Made by a program: the position numbers and the translations under genes | The notes under the pieces: generated by a model | The model's input: only the letters and a program-made list of their open reading frames with translations | Databases searched by the model: none | Told to the model about the DNA's origin: nothing | Origin: Lonicera japonica | Taxonomy: Eukaryota > Streptophyta > Magnoliopsida > Dipsacales > Caprifoliaceae | DNA length: 64,000 nucleotides | Direction of reading: 5' to 3' | Assembly (NCBI GenBank): GCA_021464415.1 | Contig: CM038469.1 | Coordinates: 11,882,501 to 11,946,500, forward strand | Shown: positions 47,628 to 60,059 of the stretch, piece after piece | Position numbering within the stretch: the first letter of the stretch is position 1 | Layout of the letters: each line of letters starts with the position of its first letter

Positions 47628-47996
47628 ATGGATGGAGCAGATATTGGAGGTGCTGCAATCGGAGCAGTATTCGGATCGTTGTTGGAAATTGTTAAAGAGG
47701 TTGCAATTACAACTTACTACTTCAAATTCAGGCTCAAGCTCATCGAAAAGACTCTAATTTCTCTAAAACCGAAGATCAATTCGATGCCAGGATCAAACTT
47801 AGATCTGAACAGTTCAAATCAAGAAACTGCAATGTTGGTCCATCGATTGAAAGCCGGCAAAAAGCTAGTTCTGCAGTGCTTCAAAATTAAACCCTGGGAC
47901 CTACCTAGGAAGTTTATATACTCGAAGAAGCTGAAGCGTTTTCAAAAACAACTCTTGCGGCTCTTTCAGGTAGATCTGCAAACACAATTAGCTTAG
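47628..47996 (+). CDS. Truncated RPW8-domain protein, 122 aa
   Basis: From ATG at 47628 the product starts MDGADIGGAAIGAVFGSLLE, the hydrophobic N-terminal helix typical of RPW8 domains. Then come KLIEKTLISLKPKI (37-50), VHRLKAGKKLVLQC (71-84) and the hallmark W-(x)n-YSKKL...FQVDLQ segment (90-119). RPW8 is the signalling N-terminus of ADR1/NRG1 helper NLRs and of small RPW8 resistance proteins. Here the frame stops three codons after the domain's end motif, and no NB-ARC or LRR is seen in the following kilobases, which hold transposons. CTTTCAG|GTAGAT at about 47970 could also be read as a donor, so a spliced longer product cannot be excluded. Upstream ATG at 47592 is in frame but lies outside the domain. 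Confidence 0.6.
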   Translation: MDGADIGGAAIGAVFGSLLEIVKEVAITTYYFKFRLKLIEKTLISLKPKINSMPGSNLDLNSSNQETAMLVHRLKAGKKLVLQCFKIKPWDLPRKFIYSKKLKRFQKQLLRLFQVDLQTQLA

Positions 47997-48103
47997 CATT
48001 CCCTGTAAATAAATACTCTATACTTTAAAATTATTTAGTAAAACTTTATATATATGAATTTTTTGAGAAACTATTTATACATTTAAGAGTAAATTAATTT
48101 TAA

Positions 48104-48457
48104 GGTGATGTTTGGTGGGTGCTTTGAGTTAGTTTTTAAATTGAGTTTTTAAAATACAGTGTTTAGTAGAATTTGAAATATATTGAAAAGTGAATTTAGT
48201 TTTTTAAACCAACCAAGAAAACTCATAAAATTTCAAAAAATAGTTGCAATGGATCTTATTTTAAAAATGTCAACCAGTAGGTTTCAAATATATATTTTTT
48301 TATCTAATTTTGATGTTTGGATTTAAAGTTATAGTGTTTTAAAAATATTTTAGAGAAAGAAAGTAAAATGAATTAAATTTTGGGAAGTGTAAAAATAAAA
48401 TTAATTTTAAGTTGAATTTTTAAAATTTGGAACTAAAAACACCCACCAAACAAGCCC
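48104..48457. mobile_element. Tourist-like MITE (354 bp)
   Basis: Ends GGTGATGTTTGGTGGGTG / CACCCACCAAACAAGCCC are inverted with few mismatches and flanked by TAA (48101-48103 and 48458-48460). Lies just downstream of the RPW8-like ORF. Confidence 0.85.
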
Positions 48458-48559
48458 TAAGTATCTCCTCCATAATTATGTTCAAGCTAAAGATATCTTC
48501 CTATTTTATATTAGATAAATGATTTCCTCCATAATTTTTTTCTAGCCGCAAGGAAACTT

Positions 48560-49230
48560 TTTAAATCTTTGTTCCTAAAAGGATACACTTTTTTTAATAG
48601 TCAATTGTACCTTTACTAAAATCTTTTATTTCTTGATTAATATTGGTGGTCGTTAAGCCTCACCACCAATCACTGTGTACCGAAGCTCAAGCAACTATTG
48701 CAGTACCTCCAACAAGGTCACTAGAAATTTGAAATCTAGCGATAAGTTTTATGAAGTTTAAAAATAAATTTGCACTTAAACATTTTTATTGATTATAAAT
48801 TTAGTATAAAAATAAATTTGCGCTAAAATTTATATGTTAGTTTGTTTACAGATTTAGTGGAAAAACATATTTGCATTAAAATTTATAACATTAGTTGTTT
48901 GTGTATTTAGTGTAAAAATAAATTTGCACTAAAAATAAATTATAAGTTGCCTGAGAGTTTAGTGCAAAAACAATTTTGTACTAAAATATGTGTCATTTGT
49001 TGCTTATGCTTGCGGATTTAGTACAAAAGTAAATTTGTAGGACCTGCGCCGGAACTCTGGTGAAATCTTGGGTTGCCGGAGCTCAGAGAGGGGATGGTGG
49101 TGGTGGTTGATGATGACTAATTTTTTGTTTTTTCAAAAGAAAATAAAAGAAATGGAAGAAAGTTATTTTAGATAGAGAAAAATGAGTGTCCTTATTTATG
49201 AAAATCTAAGGCATCATTTGATTGAATATA
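48560..49230. mobile_element. Hairpin-array DNA transposon, copy 2
   Basis: Shorter relative of 13740-15300: a TTCCTAAAAGGATACACTTT arm, CACCACCAATC...CCGAAGCTC block, about six stem-loop units (48755-49040; TTTAGTG-AAA...TTTGCACTAAA), a GCCGGAGCTC block and an AAATGAGTGTCCTTATTT arm. This copy lacks the nested hAT element. Confidence 0.55.
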
Positions 49231-49804
49231 ATTATGAACCTTTTAACCAATTATCTCTACAAACATTTTTTGAAATGTTAATATCATTACCCATAATATA
49301 TTTGAAAGAATTAAGAAGATTCAATCAACAGCTGAGATGGATCATAAACATCATGATGATCATCACTAATATTAACATTATTGTTAATTAAATCCAAAAG
49401 ACAAATTGGTTTGCGAAAGTAAAAGAACGTTGGTGGAGGTGGGTAATTTGGGCGGTAAAATGGACCGGATACTTTCTATTCTTAATGAATAGTAGTGAGA
49501 ATTTGAGATTCAATTAAATTATAAATTTACATAAACTAGTTGATCTTATAAATCAAATAACAACATTGTGCCACAAAATACTAAGTTGTAAATTAGGGAC
49601 ATAACATTCACATGCATATATCAAAGATCTCCTTATTACATTATTGATGTGGAATATTTTTTATTATTACAAAAAGATTTATTGTAGGAATGGTAAAGTT
49701 ATTCAACAACAACAAAGGAAAAAAAATGTAAAAATATTCTATACCACTTGCATACATCTCGTTTTTGGTAGACAAAGGGGCATCAAATGCAAGAGATGTT
49801 GGAA
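49231..49804. other. Intergenic, no gene recognised
   Basis: AT-rich; the 69-codon frame at 49182-49391 begins in the transposon arm and has no known domain. Confidence 0.35.
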
Positions 49805-50165
49805 ATGTAGTTCATAAATGGTCTTCCATGTTGAATTAATTATATTATGGGTTATCGAGTGCATTTAATGTGTATGAACTTTGTAATGCGTAAAGACTTA
49901 GTACCGGTCGTATTTTGATTGATGAGTACCTATTTGAATTAGTATACAAAAGCACTTAAATTATACTCCTCAAGTCGAATCAATATACGCACTACTCTTC
50001 TTTTTTTATTTTAAAGAGAGAACTCGTTGAACACTCCGAAATTCAGACGTTGAAAGGTCATAAACTTACTAAAGTTTTTGCGCTTTACGGCATTATAAAT
50101 TTAGGTACGTTTCCTAAAGATTAGTTTTTTAAAAATTAAACATGATTATAATCTTTAATGCTTAT
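49805..50165. repeat. Second member of the dispersed repeat seen at 11.3 kb
   Basis: Matches 11340-11680 in block order and much of its sequence (ATTATATTATGGGTTATC, GTAAAGACTTA, GAGAGAACTCG, CAGACGTTGAAAGGT, ATTAAACATGATTATAAT). Confidence 0.6.
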
Positions 50166-50392
50166 ATAATTTATACACTAAAATTCTTATAAGTAGTGTC
50201 AGAATAGTTTATTCATTTTTCCTATTAAAGATATTTATATATACAAACACACATGAGGATTTCACGAAGAATGAATCTACAAACACACAAATAAAAATAA
50301 AAATAAAAATAAAAAAGTCGTACATCATTTTTCTTGTTGTGGTATTAAAAAAATTTTGGGCTAGTACAGTGGTGTAATGGATTTGATATTAA

Positions 50393-50668
50393 AATAACAT
50401 GGCAGAGAATTTGATAGTAATTTGTATATGAATTTTGCAACTCTTTCAAAATCGCCAAAATAAGGAAGAAAATGCAAATTCATATAACAAATGCTCACAT
50501 ATTCATAGGGTATATTTCGAATGGGTCGATATTTTTGCTGTTAAACTTCAATGCTAGCTACGATTGCCATTAGCAAAAGGATGGAATATTTGAACACGCC
50601 ATGACATGGTGGGCTGAAATTGAACTCCCCTTGTTTCCTCGCACTATAATAGCAAGTTATTAAGTAAG
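50393..50668 (-). pseudogene. Truncated, frameshifted copy of the four-helix membrane protein gene
   Basis: Matches the first half of the 167-aa ORF (through QNSCANYYQIL) and stops at the unit junction, losing helices three and four. Small insertions (GCTA near 50564, and extra bases near 50624) break the frame, and the start ATG region is altered. Non-functional. Confidence 0.85.
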
Positions 50669-51276
50669 TTAAGCCTCAATAGATTTCAAATATTTGAATT
50701 GTAAATAATCAAATTTATTCAAAATAAAAAAGAAAATAAAAAGGAGTAGCTAGGTTTGAGCTTAAGTAATCAACATATAAGGGCCCAACCTTAGCCTAGC
50801 CATCTAAGTTTAAAAGCAGTCCACTATTTAATATTTGAGATCAAAGTTTGTCCATCCATAATCTAAACTTTAGGCTTGGACGTAACCTTAAGCTCCACTT
50901 GATAACAATATGAAAAAAGAAAAATAAAAAAACTTGATTTGGTAAGAAATTATAAAATAAGGTGAGGCATGTTATAAGATACTCTCCATTTCATGCTCAT
51001 TTGAGGAGTAAATGCTCTCCATCATTCATAATTTTTTATGGAAATTTTTTATTCCTCAACCACCAAAGAAAATTTTTTCATGTAAAAAGTCACAAAGTAA
51101 GAAGATATCTTACCACATGTCTTAACTTATTTTCCAATTTCTCACAAAAATCAATTGTTTTTATTTTTCTTTTCCATATTGTTATCAAACATACCCTTAT
51201 TCTATTATTCTTTCCTAAGTAGAGTTGCCAATCAATCGAATTTTGACCAGATTATCTTATATCCAATTTGATCCGC

Positions 51277-52240
51277 TAAGAAATATTCACTAAGATTATC
51301 GGATTGAAATTTCAAATCCATATCCGATAAAAATACGTTGAATTCGGAACAAATTTGTATTTAAATTCAATCCATTGACATGTCTATCAATAGGGAGGGT
51401 GAAGTTACTGGACTAGAGAAAGTGAGTGTTCCAATCACTTGTAAATCTCTTATATTTTTAACACACCATGGGTAATGGCGTGTGACAATCTTAGTGTTGT
51501 AGACGGACTATCATATGTGTCTTGTGTGACTACAATGAGCACTTGGCAAGAGAAGCTATAAGTAATAAATGTTAAATTCCATATCGTTGGGTTGTGATCG
51601 TCCGATGTGCATGGACGAAACCACCTTTTGAGTAAAGGGGGCAATTGCAAAACAAGAACGCCTCCCCCCCCCCCCCCCCCCCCCCCCGCCCCAACCAATC
51701 CCCCCAGCCCACATTACATCTTTTTTTAATAAAAATATTAAAAAAATTAATGAAATAGAAGGGAAAAAACCTTTAAGAAATATTCACTGAGATTATCGGA
51801 TTGAAATTTCAAATCCATATCTAATAAAAATACGTTGAATTCTGATCAAATTTGTATTGAAATTCAATCCATTGACATGTCTATCAGTAGGGAGGGTGAA
51901 GTTACTAGACTAGAGAAAGTGAGTGTTCCAATCACTTGTAAATCTCTTATATTTTTAGCACACCATGGGTAGTGGCGTGTGACAATCTTAGTGTTGTAGA
52001 CGGACTATTATATGTGTCTTGTGTGACTATAATGAGCACTTGGTAAGAGAAACCATAAGTAATAAGTGTTAAATTACATATCGTTGGGTTGTGGTCGTCC
52101 GATGTGCATGGACAAAACCACCCTTTGAGTAAAGGGGGCAATGGCAAAACAATAACCCCCTTCCACCCCCACCCCACATCACATCTTTTTTTAATAAAAA
52201 TATTAAAAAAAATTAATGAAATAAAAGGGAAAAAACTTTT
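51277..52240. repeat. Tandem duplication of 497 bp within unit C'
   Basis: The block from TAAGAAATATTCACT (51277) through the poly-C run to GGGAAAAAACCTTT recurs immediately at 51774. Other units have one copy. The first contains a C run of about 23 (51665-51687); the second has only short C runs, so C-tract length has changed since the duplication. Confidence 0.9.
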
Positions 52241-52295
52241 GATAGTTAATTCCACACACCACCCCCAAAATAAATCAATAAAATATGTATACATA

Positions 52296-52334
<39 letters not shown>

Positions 52335-52336
<2 letters not shown>

Positions 52337-53432
52337 GGGCGCCCCCTGGACTTTTTGAAATTTTTTAGAGAGTATGGGGGGTGCTGTGTGAGAAGGGAAA
52401 GATTAGGGGTCATTGTGTAAGTGAACTATGGTTTTGGGCGAAGGTGTTGTGTGCGACTAAATTTATAAGTACATGGTTAGGCGTCGTAATGTAGATTAGG
52501 TAAGTAAAGTTAGGCGAGGTTTCTGGGCAGGGGTGCACCGTGTAAATAGATATATAAGTTCAAGGTGCAATTGTGTAATATAGATTAGGTTGTAACTTAA
52601 AAGATAGAAAGGAAAGCAGCAGTGGCTGACCCCTTCTTCCCTTTCTCCCCTTTCTTCCTCAATAGGCAGTTCGTTCTTATTTTTTATTTTTTTTGAAACA
52701 CAACCTCCATTTTTTTTTGCAATAGCAGCCAACAGTGCTGTAGCTCCTCTTTCCATCTTTATTCTTCATTTATTCCGGTATTTTAGATTAGATTTTCTTT
52801 TTATAATCTTATATATTTTGTTTTAAAATTTTGAATATTAAGAATTAGGTGTTTTAATGTTGATTTGCTTCTTAGATTTTTAATATATTTGTTTGTTGGT
52901 TATTATTTATTAATGTTGATTTGCTTCTTAGATTGTTAAATATTTATATTAAATTTGATTATTGAGGTTGATTTGCTTATTAAATTGATAAATATTGATA
53001 TTAAATTTGATTATTGAGGTTAATTTGCTTATATATTATATTATTATTTGATAAATTAATATTTAGATTAATATACGTGTTTGTTGGTTATAGTAGGTTG
53101 AATATTGAGTTGATAAAAATATTTTAAAATATATAATTAATTTTAGTATATCATTTTTTTATTTTTCAGAAACATAATGGAGAAATATATTTGTTTGTTT
53201 GGTTATTATTTATTAATATTGATTTGTTTATTAGATTGTTAAATATTGATAATAAATTTTGTTATTGAGGTTGATTTGCTTATTAGATTGTTATTTAATA
53301 AGTTAATATTGAGATTAATATATTTGTTTTTGGTTATTGTGGTTGATTCAATATTGGTTTAGAAAATTCTTGAACAAAATTTTTTTTGACCCCCCCCCCC
53401 CAAAAAAAACAAAATTCCTAACTCCGCCACTG
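52335..53432. mobile_element. hAT-like insertion (1,098 bp) in unit C'
   Basis: Starts CAGGGCGCCCCCTGGAC and ends AATTCCTAACTCCGCCACTG; the end matches the CAGTGGCGGAG terminus of plant hAT elements when complemented. It interrupts a (TA)n tract that is continuous in units A (34219) and B (40418). The interior (52840-53340) has repeated GTTGATTTGCTTCTTAGATT-like units of about 55-60 bp. No transposase was recognised. The 86-codon minus frame at 52496-52756 has no known domain. Confidence 0.75.
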
Positions 53433-54164
53433 TATATATATATATATTCTCTCTATCATTAATTAAGAGTTTTTTTGGATATTCAAAATTAAAATTTAAA
53501 TATTTTAATTTATTATGTCAAAATTAGTTTTCTCTTTAAATAATGAGGTAACAAAGTTAGAGTGAAAGTCTTAATTTATTATAGATATTTTTTTAAGTAT
53601 TAGAATATTAACCAAAGTACTGTTTTAGTATTAATATTTTAACAATACATTTCTTATGACCTTTAGCGACATTTTTCACCGTTAAAACATTGGTGATATG
53701 TTTTTAACAGTGAGAATAGGTCAAAAAGAAACAAAAAGTTGGGGTTAGCAGTATGGCCTTGTATAGGTTCTTTTCTATAGTGCATAGGTACATGATTGTA
53801 TTTGTATTTTTTAATGCAATTTTATAGTGCTTGTTTAGTTTGAGTTTATGTTTATTCATATAATCTAGCTAAGAATAGAAATTTCAAATTATGAGTCTTT
53901 TATAGTTCATATCAAATGGTTGAATCTTAAGTTGATGTGACTCAAATTTTTAATGTGAAATTATTATTTTCGGTTCCAAAAAGGAACAAAAATTCAAACC
54001 AGATCAACACTAAGAGTATCAACTATAACTCATTAAGCGTTTTCATAAAATGTCACTAAAAATTATTTTAAAATAATAACGTAAATAAATATTTTAGAGT
54101 TTCAATAGTTATACCCATAAAATATTCAGACTACAATAAACTAAAAACTATTCAAGTGCCATAC

Positions 54165-54268
54165 AAAGGGGTGGGAGCAACCAGAGGTAGATGGTGGGCG
54201 AGGACATGGTGTCTCCTCCGTAGAACCACCCCAACTCTTCCCACAATGACGCTTTGTATTGCCATCTT
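54165..54268 (-). other. Conserved short-ORF block, at the C'/C junction
   Basis: ATG at 54265 opens MAIQSVIVGRVGVVLRRRHH and continues like the other units to APTPLYG, then Thr and a stop where a deletion joins other DNA. Confidence 0.4.
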
Positions 54269-55146
54269 CTATAAATAATTTACACTCAGCAAGCAATTTT
54301 TTTTTTGTTGAAACTAATAAGCAAATTTATATCACACCCACATAGATAAAAGGCTTATGCTACTTGCTCTTCTATTTATTCGTTTTCCCTCCTTGGGCCC
54401 CCTCATGAAAGCTCCCCCCACCATTTTTCTGTTTTTGTCCCAGAGGGGCCTCGGGTAAAACACACCAAACTCTCCTAAACTATCACGAGTTTGCACTTTA
54501 CTCCATAATTTATAAAAGTCAATATTAACACATCCTCCCCCCCCCCCCCCCCCCCTCCCCCCCTTTTCCCTTAACTATTAGTTGTTGTCACTTGGACCCA
54601 TCCATCTCTCTCTCTCCACATGTTTATATACCTCGTTTAATATTTCTCTATATTAAATTTGAAAACTCTAATTTGTTTTTTTTCTTTTCATCTTTAATCA
54701 AACAATTCACATGTGTAAATATGCACATAAATATATATTATATATACGAATAATGTGGAATTATATATACGCACATAAGTGTAGTATTAATATTTCTAGA
54801 GAGAAAAATTGGGTATATACAGTTAGACAGACATATATATATACAATTACAGATTGGGTTATAACCCATGTCAAATAAACTATCAACCATTAAAAAAATA
54901 TCTTAAATTTAAGTAACACAATTATTTATCCTTTTATTCCGTTTAACCTTTCAAATGAACCCCATTAAAGAAAATTGGAGAGATGAAGTGATGCAGATCG
55001 AGGAGTCAAATCCATATTTTTGAGAGGTATACACAATTTTTTTTTCTACATTACACATCAAATTTTACAAAATGAATTCAAAAACTATGATATCTTTTAT
55101 TCATCCTATTAGGTAATCATGCTTACTAATGGTTACAAACAGAAAA

Positions 55147-55650
55147 TCATGTTGGCAATTGTTGTTGTTGCAACTTGATACGTTCCACAAACTTGTTAAC
55201 TTTCTCATATAAGTACCAAAATACATTCTTGCTCTTGTGAGTAAGGCATTGATAGATATGTTTAAGCGACCGAAGAACCAAGATTATAGGCAATAAGGCC
55301 CATATGATGAAAATGAAGCGTCCAAGTTGGGTCGGAAGAATAATCGATACTAGTGACACTGAAGAAAGAGCTCCCAATATTAGAATAACATGGCAGAGAA
55401 TTTGATAGTAATTTGCACATGAATTTTGCAACTCTTTCAAAATCCCCAAAATAAGGAAGTAAATGCACATTGATATAACGAATGCCCACACATTCAGAGG
55501 GTATGTTTCGAACAGGTCGATATTTTTGCTGTCAAACTTCAATGCTACGACTGCCATAAGCAAAGGGATGAAACATTTGAACACGCCATGACATGGTGGG
55601 CTGAAACTGAACCCTTGTTCCCTCGCACTGTAATAGCAAGTTAAGTACAT
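55147..55650 (-). CDS. Unknown four-helix membrane protein, copy C, 167 aa
   Basis: Third open copy, same length and stop. It shares most differences from A with copy B, plus its own changes (Y26C, F30L, I32M, a THAMNM to TYPLNV change at 49-54, last residue Thr). Hydrophobic segments are kept. Three open copies beside one clearly broken copy suggest that some copies are still under constraint, or that the duplications are recent; sequence alone does not decide. Function unknown. Confidence 0.6.
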   Translation of the reverse strand: MYLTCYYSAREQGFSFSPPCHGVFKCFIPLLMAVVALKFDSKNIDLFETYPLNVWAFVISMCIYFLILGILKELQNSCANYYQILCHVILILGALSSVSLVSIILPTQLGRFIFIIWALLPIILVLRSLKHIYQCLTHKSKNVFWYLYEKVNKFVERIKLQQQQLPT

Positions 55651-56441
55651 TAAGCTTCAATAGATTGCAAATATTTGAATCGTAAATGATCAAATTTATT
55701 CAAAATAAAAAATAAAAGAAAAAGGAGTAGCTATGTTTGAGCCTGAGTAATCAACATATAAGAACCCAACCTTAGCCCAACCATCTGAGTTTAAACCCAG
55801 CCCACTATTTAATATTTGAGATCAAAGTTTGTCCATCCATAATTTAAACTTTAGAGTTGGACATAACTCTTATGCTCCGTTTAATAATAAAATGAAAAAG
55901 TAAGATAAAAATATTTAATTTGGTAAGAAATTCTAAAATAAGTTGAGGCATGTTATAAGATACTCTCAATTTCTTGCTCATTTGAGGACTAGATGCCCTT
56001 CATAATTTTTTGTGGAAATATTTTATTCCCCAACTACCAAAGAAAATTTCTTCATGGAAAAAGTAACAAAGTAAAAAAGATATCTTACCACATGTATCAA
56101 CTTATTTTCCAACTTCTCACAAAAATCAACTGTTTTTATTTTCCTTTTCCATATTGTTACCAAACGGACCCTTATACTATCCTTCTTTTCTAAGTAGAGC
56201 TACCAAGGGATCGGATTTTGACTAGATTATCTTATATCCAATTCGATTCGTTAAGAAATATTCAATAAGATTATCGGATTGAAATTTCAAATCCATATCC
56301 GATAAAAATATGTTGAATTCAGATCAAATTTGTATTGAAATTCAATCTATTGACATGTTTATCAATGGGGAAGGTGAAGTTACAAGACTAGAGAAAGTGA
56401 GTATTCCAATCACTTGTAAATCTCTTATATTTTTAGCACAC

Positions 56442-56587
56442 CATGGGTACTAGCATGTGATAATCTTAGTGTTGTAGAGAGACTGTTATATGTGTCTTGT
56501 GTGACTACGGTGGGCATGGGTACTAGCATGTGATAATCTTAGTGTTGTAGAGAGACTGTTATATGTGTCTTGTGTGACTACGGTGGG
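56442..56587. repeat. Exact 73-bp tandem duplication
   Basis: The block starting CATGGGTACTAGCATGTGAT is repeated once, unchanged or nearly so, in unit C only; the other units have one copy. Confidence 0.92.
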
Positions 56588-57489
56588 CACTGGCAAGAAA
56601 AGCCATAAGTAATAAGTGTTAAATTTCATATCATTGGGTTGTGGTGATCCAATGTGCATGGGCGAAACCACCCTTTGAGTAAAGGGGGCAATTGCAAAAC
56701 AACAACGCCCCACCCCACCCCACCCCACATCGCATATTTTTTTAATAAAAATATTAAAAAAATTACTGAAATAGAAGAGAAAAACCTTTGATAGTTAATT
56801 GCACACTTAAAATTAAAATTTAAATATTTTAATTTATTATGTCAAAATTAGTTTTCTCTTTAAAAGATGAGGTAACAAAGTTAGAGTGAAAGTCTTAATT
56901 TATTATAGATATTTTTTAAGTATTAGAATATCAACCAAAGTACTGTTTTAGTATTAATACATTAACAATACATTTTTTATGACTTTTAGCCACGTTTTTT
57001 ACTATTGGTGAGATGTTTTTAACAATGACAAAAGGGCAAAAAGAAACAAAAAGTTTGGGTTAGCATTATAGCCTAGGTTCTTTTCTATAGTGCATAGGTA
57101 AATGATTGTATTTATACTTTTTAGTGCAATTTTATAGTACTTGTTTAGTTTGAATTTATGTTCATTTATGTAATCTAGCTAAGAATAAAAATTTCAAAGT
57201 ATGAGTCTTTTATAATTCGTATCAAATGGTTGGATCTTAAGTTGATGTAGTTCAAATTTTTAATTTGAAATTATCATTTTCGATTCCAAAAAGGAACAAC
57301 AATTCAAAGCAAATAACTCATTAAGCGCCTTCATAAAATGTCACTAGGAATTATTTTAAAATAATAACATAAATATATATTTTAGAGTTTCAATAGTTAT
57401 ACCCATAAAATATTCAGACTACAATAAGGTAAAAAAAATATTCAAGTGCCAATAACCACACAAAAAAAAAAGAATGAAAAGCAAACCCA

Positions 57490-57622
57490 CTCTGAAGGAG
57501 AGAAATAGGGGCCATACAGAGGGGTGGGAGCAACCAGAGGTAGATGGTGGGCGAGGACATGGTGTCTCCTCCGTAGAACCACCCCAACTCTTCCCACTCT
57601 GAAGCTTTTTATTGCCATCTTC
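57490..57622 (-). other. Conserved short-ORF block, unit C
   Basis: ATG at 57618 opens MAIKSFRVGRVGVVLRRRHH, then the same HVLAHHLPLVAPTPLYG run as unit A. The block ends at GAGTGGG before T-rich DNA. Confidence 0.4.
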
Positions 57623-60059
57623 TATAAATAATTTACACTCACCAAGCAAATTTATATCACCACTCCCACATGGATAAAAGGAAGCAAATGCTATTTGCTC
57701 TTCTATTTACTCGTTTTCCTACCTTTTAGTGGGCCCACATGAAACTTCCCCCGCCATTTAGCCTTTTTTGGGTCTGAGCCGATATATTCAAATCCATACT
57801 TTATAAAACTCATAATGCATAAACTCCACAGGCCCTTCACTAGTCGTTGTCACTTGTCAAATTTATAAAAAAAAATTGGTGACTATCAAATTAATAATTT
57901 ATAAAAGGTCAATACTAACGCGCACACATATGACACACCCCACCCCCCTCTTCCTTAACTATGTTGTGGTCACTTTTGACCCCTGAAAAGACATATTTAG
58001 CCTTTAAAATAGAAGGGGAAAAACATTGATCTATCTCTCTCTCTCTCTCTCTGCACATGTATAAATACCTTGTTTAATATTTCTATGTATTAAATTATAA
58101 TACATTTTTGCCCTAAATAAATAAATTATAATACATGACTCTAATTCATTTTTTTTCAACTTTAATCAACTAACTCACATGTGTAAATATGCACATAAAT
58201 ATATATATTATATATACGAATTATATGGAAGTATATATAAATTATATACACATATATAAGTGTAGTATTAATATTTCTAGAGAAAAAATTTGGGTATTAT
58301 ACAGTACACACACACATATATATACATTACATTAGGTTGTAATCCATATCAAATGCACTATTAATAATTAAAAAAATATCTTAAATCTAGCTCAGTAACA
58401 CAATTCTTTATGCTCTTATACATTTTTAGGATTCAAAAATTATGACCCCTTATTAAATATATAAACATTTCTAGCTAAAGAGATAGAATGGGTTGTCAAA
58501 GTTGGGTCGCCAACTTGAGAAAGAACATAAAAGTACATGAGATGGTAATTGTGATGGTTTAAATGGGCGATGATGATGAGAAGTGATAACGGAGGTGGAC
58601 AGGGACGAAACCAGGATTTAATGTTGGGGAGGACCAAAAATTTACTATATATAGTTCCAAATTAAAAGTTCAGTTATTTTTTCTTATCAATAGTTAGAAC
58701 TAGACTAAAATGCATACGTATATATATATATATATGGTCATGATATGGTGCAGACTAGTGCATAAGCGTAGGACCTTTAGCAACAATTTTTCACCACTAA
58801 AAATATCTCCACAATGTTTTAGTGACGGAAAATCTTCGCTACGCACTGGTCCATACCAGATCCAAACTCCATATATATATATATATATTTTTTCTTTATT
58901 ACTTTGAGAAAATTAAACTCATATAACCTTTAGTACGAAAACCTAACACTTAGGAAGGAAAACTACCAAGTTTAAGCTTGTAAAATATGGGTAATGATAT
59001 TAGCACTATACAAAAAATTCTTTAGCACTCTAAAATCATATTTAGTGACAAAAGAGTGTCCTAGAAAATTTATATAAAGTGTCACTAAAGATAATTTTAG
59101 AATATTATAGTACCTTTGTGTAGTGCTAATTAATATCATTACTCTAAAATATTATAAAATACCATTTTTGAAATTGAGTTATTTAAGTAAATGGTAATGA
59201 TATTAGCACTCCACAATTAGCACTCCAAAATCATCTAAAGTGTCATGAAAAGTGTCCCAAAATGTTATATAAAATGTTACTAAAATTGAATTTGTAATAT
59301 GATAATACTTTTGTGGAGTGGCAATATCATTACCCGCAAGCAAATTTGCCCTTATCTTAGATGAAAGGTATCATCAAAGTAGTTTTATGTTTTAGTTAAA
59401 TTACAGTATTTGCTTCCGTTACATGAGTTTATTGTGAGTAGGAAGATTTTTGATACTCCTAATTAAATACCTATGTGACCAAGCTCCATTTTAACAGTTG
59501 CACTTTAGGTAAGATTCATCATTCACGAAAGAGCACTAAAAAATATATAAATAATGAAATATGGTTATTTGATACCTATTTATTGGTTCTAAAATACAAT
59601 TACTTGATGTTCTTGGAGAAATAAATATTTTCTAATTGTCATGTGGCTTATGTTTCAAAATCTTAAATAGAAAGCAAACGGTCAATATAAATCACTAAAA
59701 ATATTGAGAGGGATCATAATGTAAAATTAAAGCAATAACTAATAAGAAAGCATGAATATCTAAAGGCAACTGAAAAAATTCGGGACAGGGGGCTCCTAGT
59801 TTTGTCCATGGAGGTATAGGTTGAACTCTGCCCCTCCAAGAATTGGGAGAGAGAGAGGTGTTTGATTATTTTATTTTTCTCTTTTATTTTTTAAAACTTT
59901 CTTTAAAAATATTTATGTTATTTTAAGAGTTAAATGTAACAGCTAATAGTTTAGAGAATTTAATGCTGATTTTTATAAATTAGGGAATAAAGTGATAAAT
60001 TGTGATAGATTTTTTACCCATTTTTGTAAAAGCAGCAGGTTTTTTTTTTCGTTATGACA

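Larger units (their letters stand above)
50390..54160. repeat. Segmental duplication unit C' (truncated)
   Basis: Begins abruptly in the middle of the membrane ORF at about 50390 and then follows unit A/B order to 54160. It carries a 497-bp tandem duplication and a hAT insertion. The MITE site used in A and B is empty here (TAA at 54011-54013). Confidence 0.85.
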
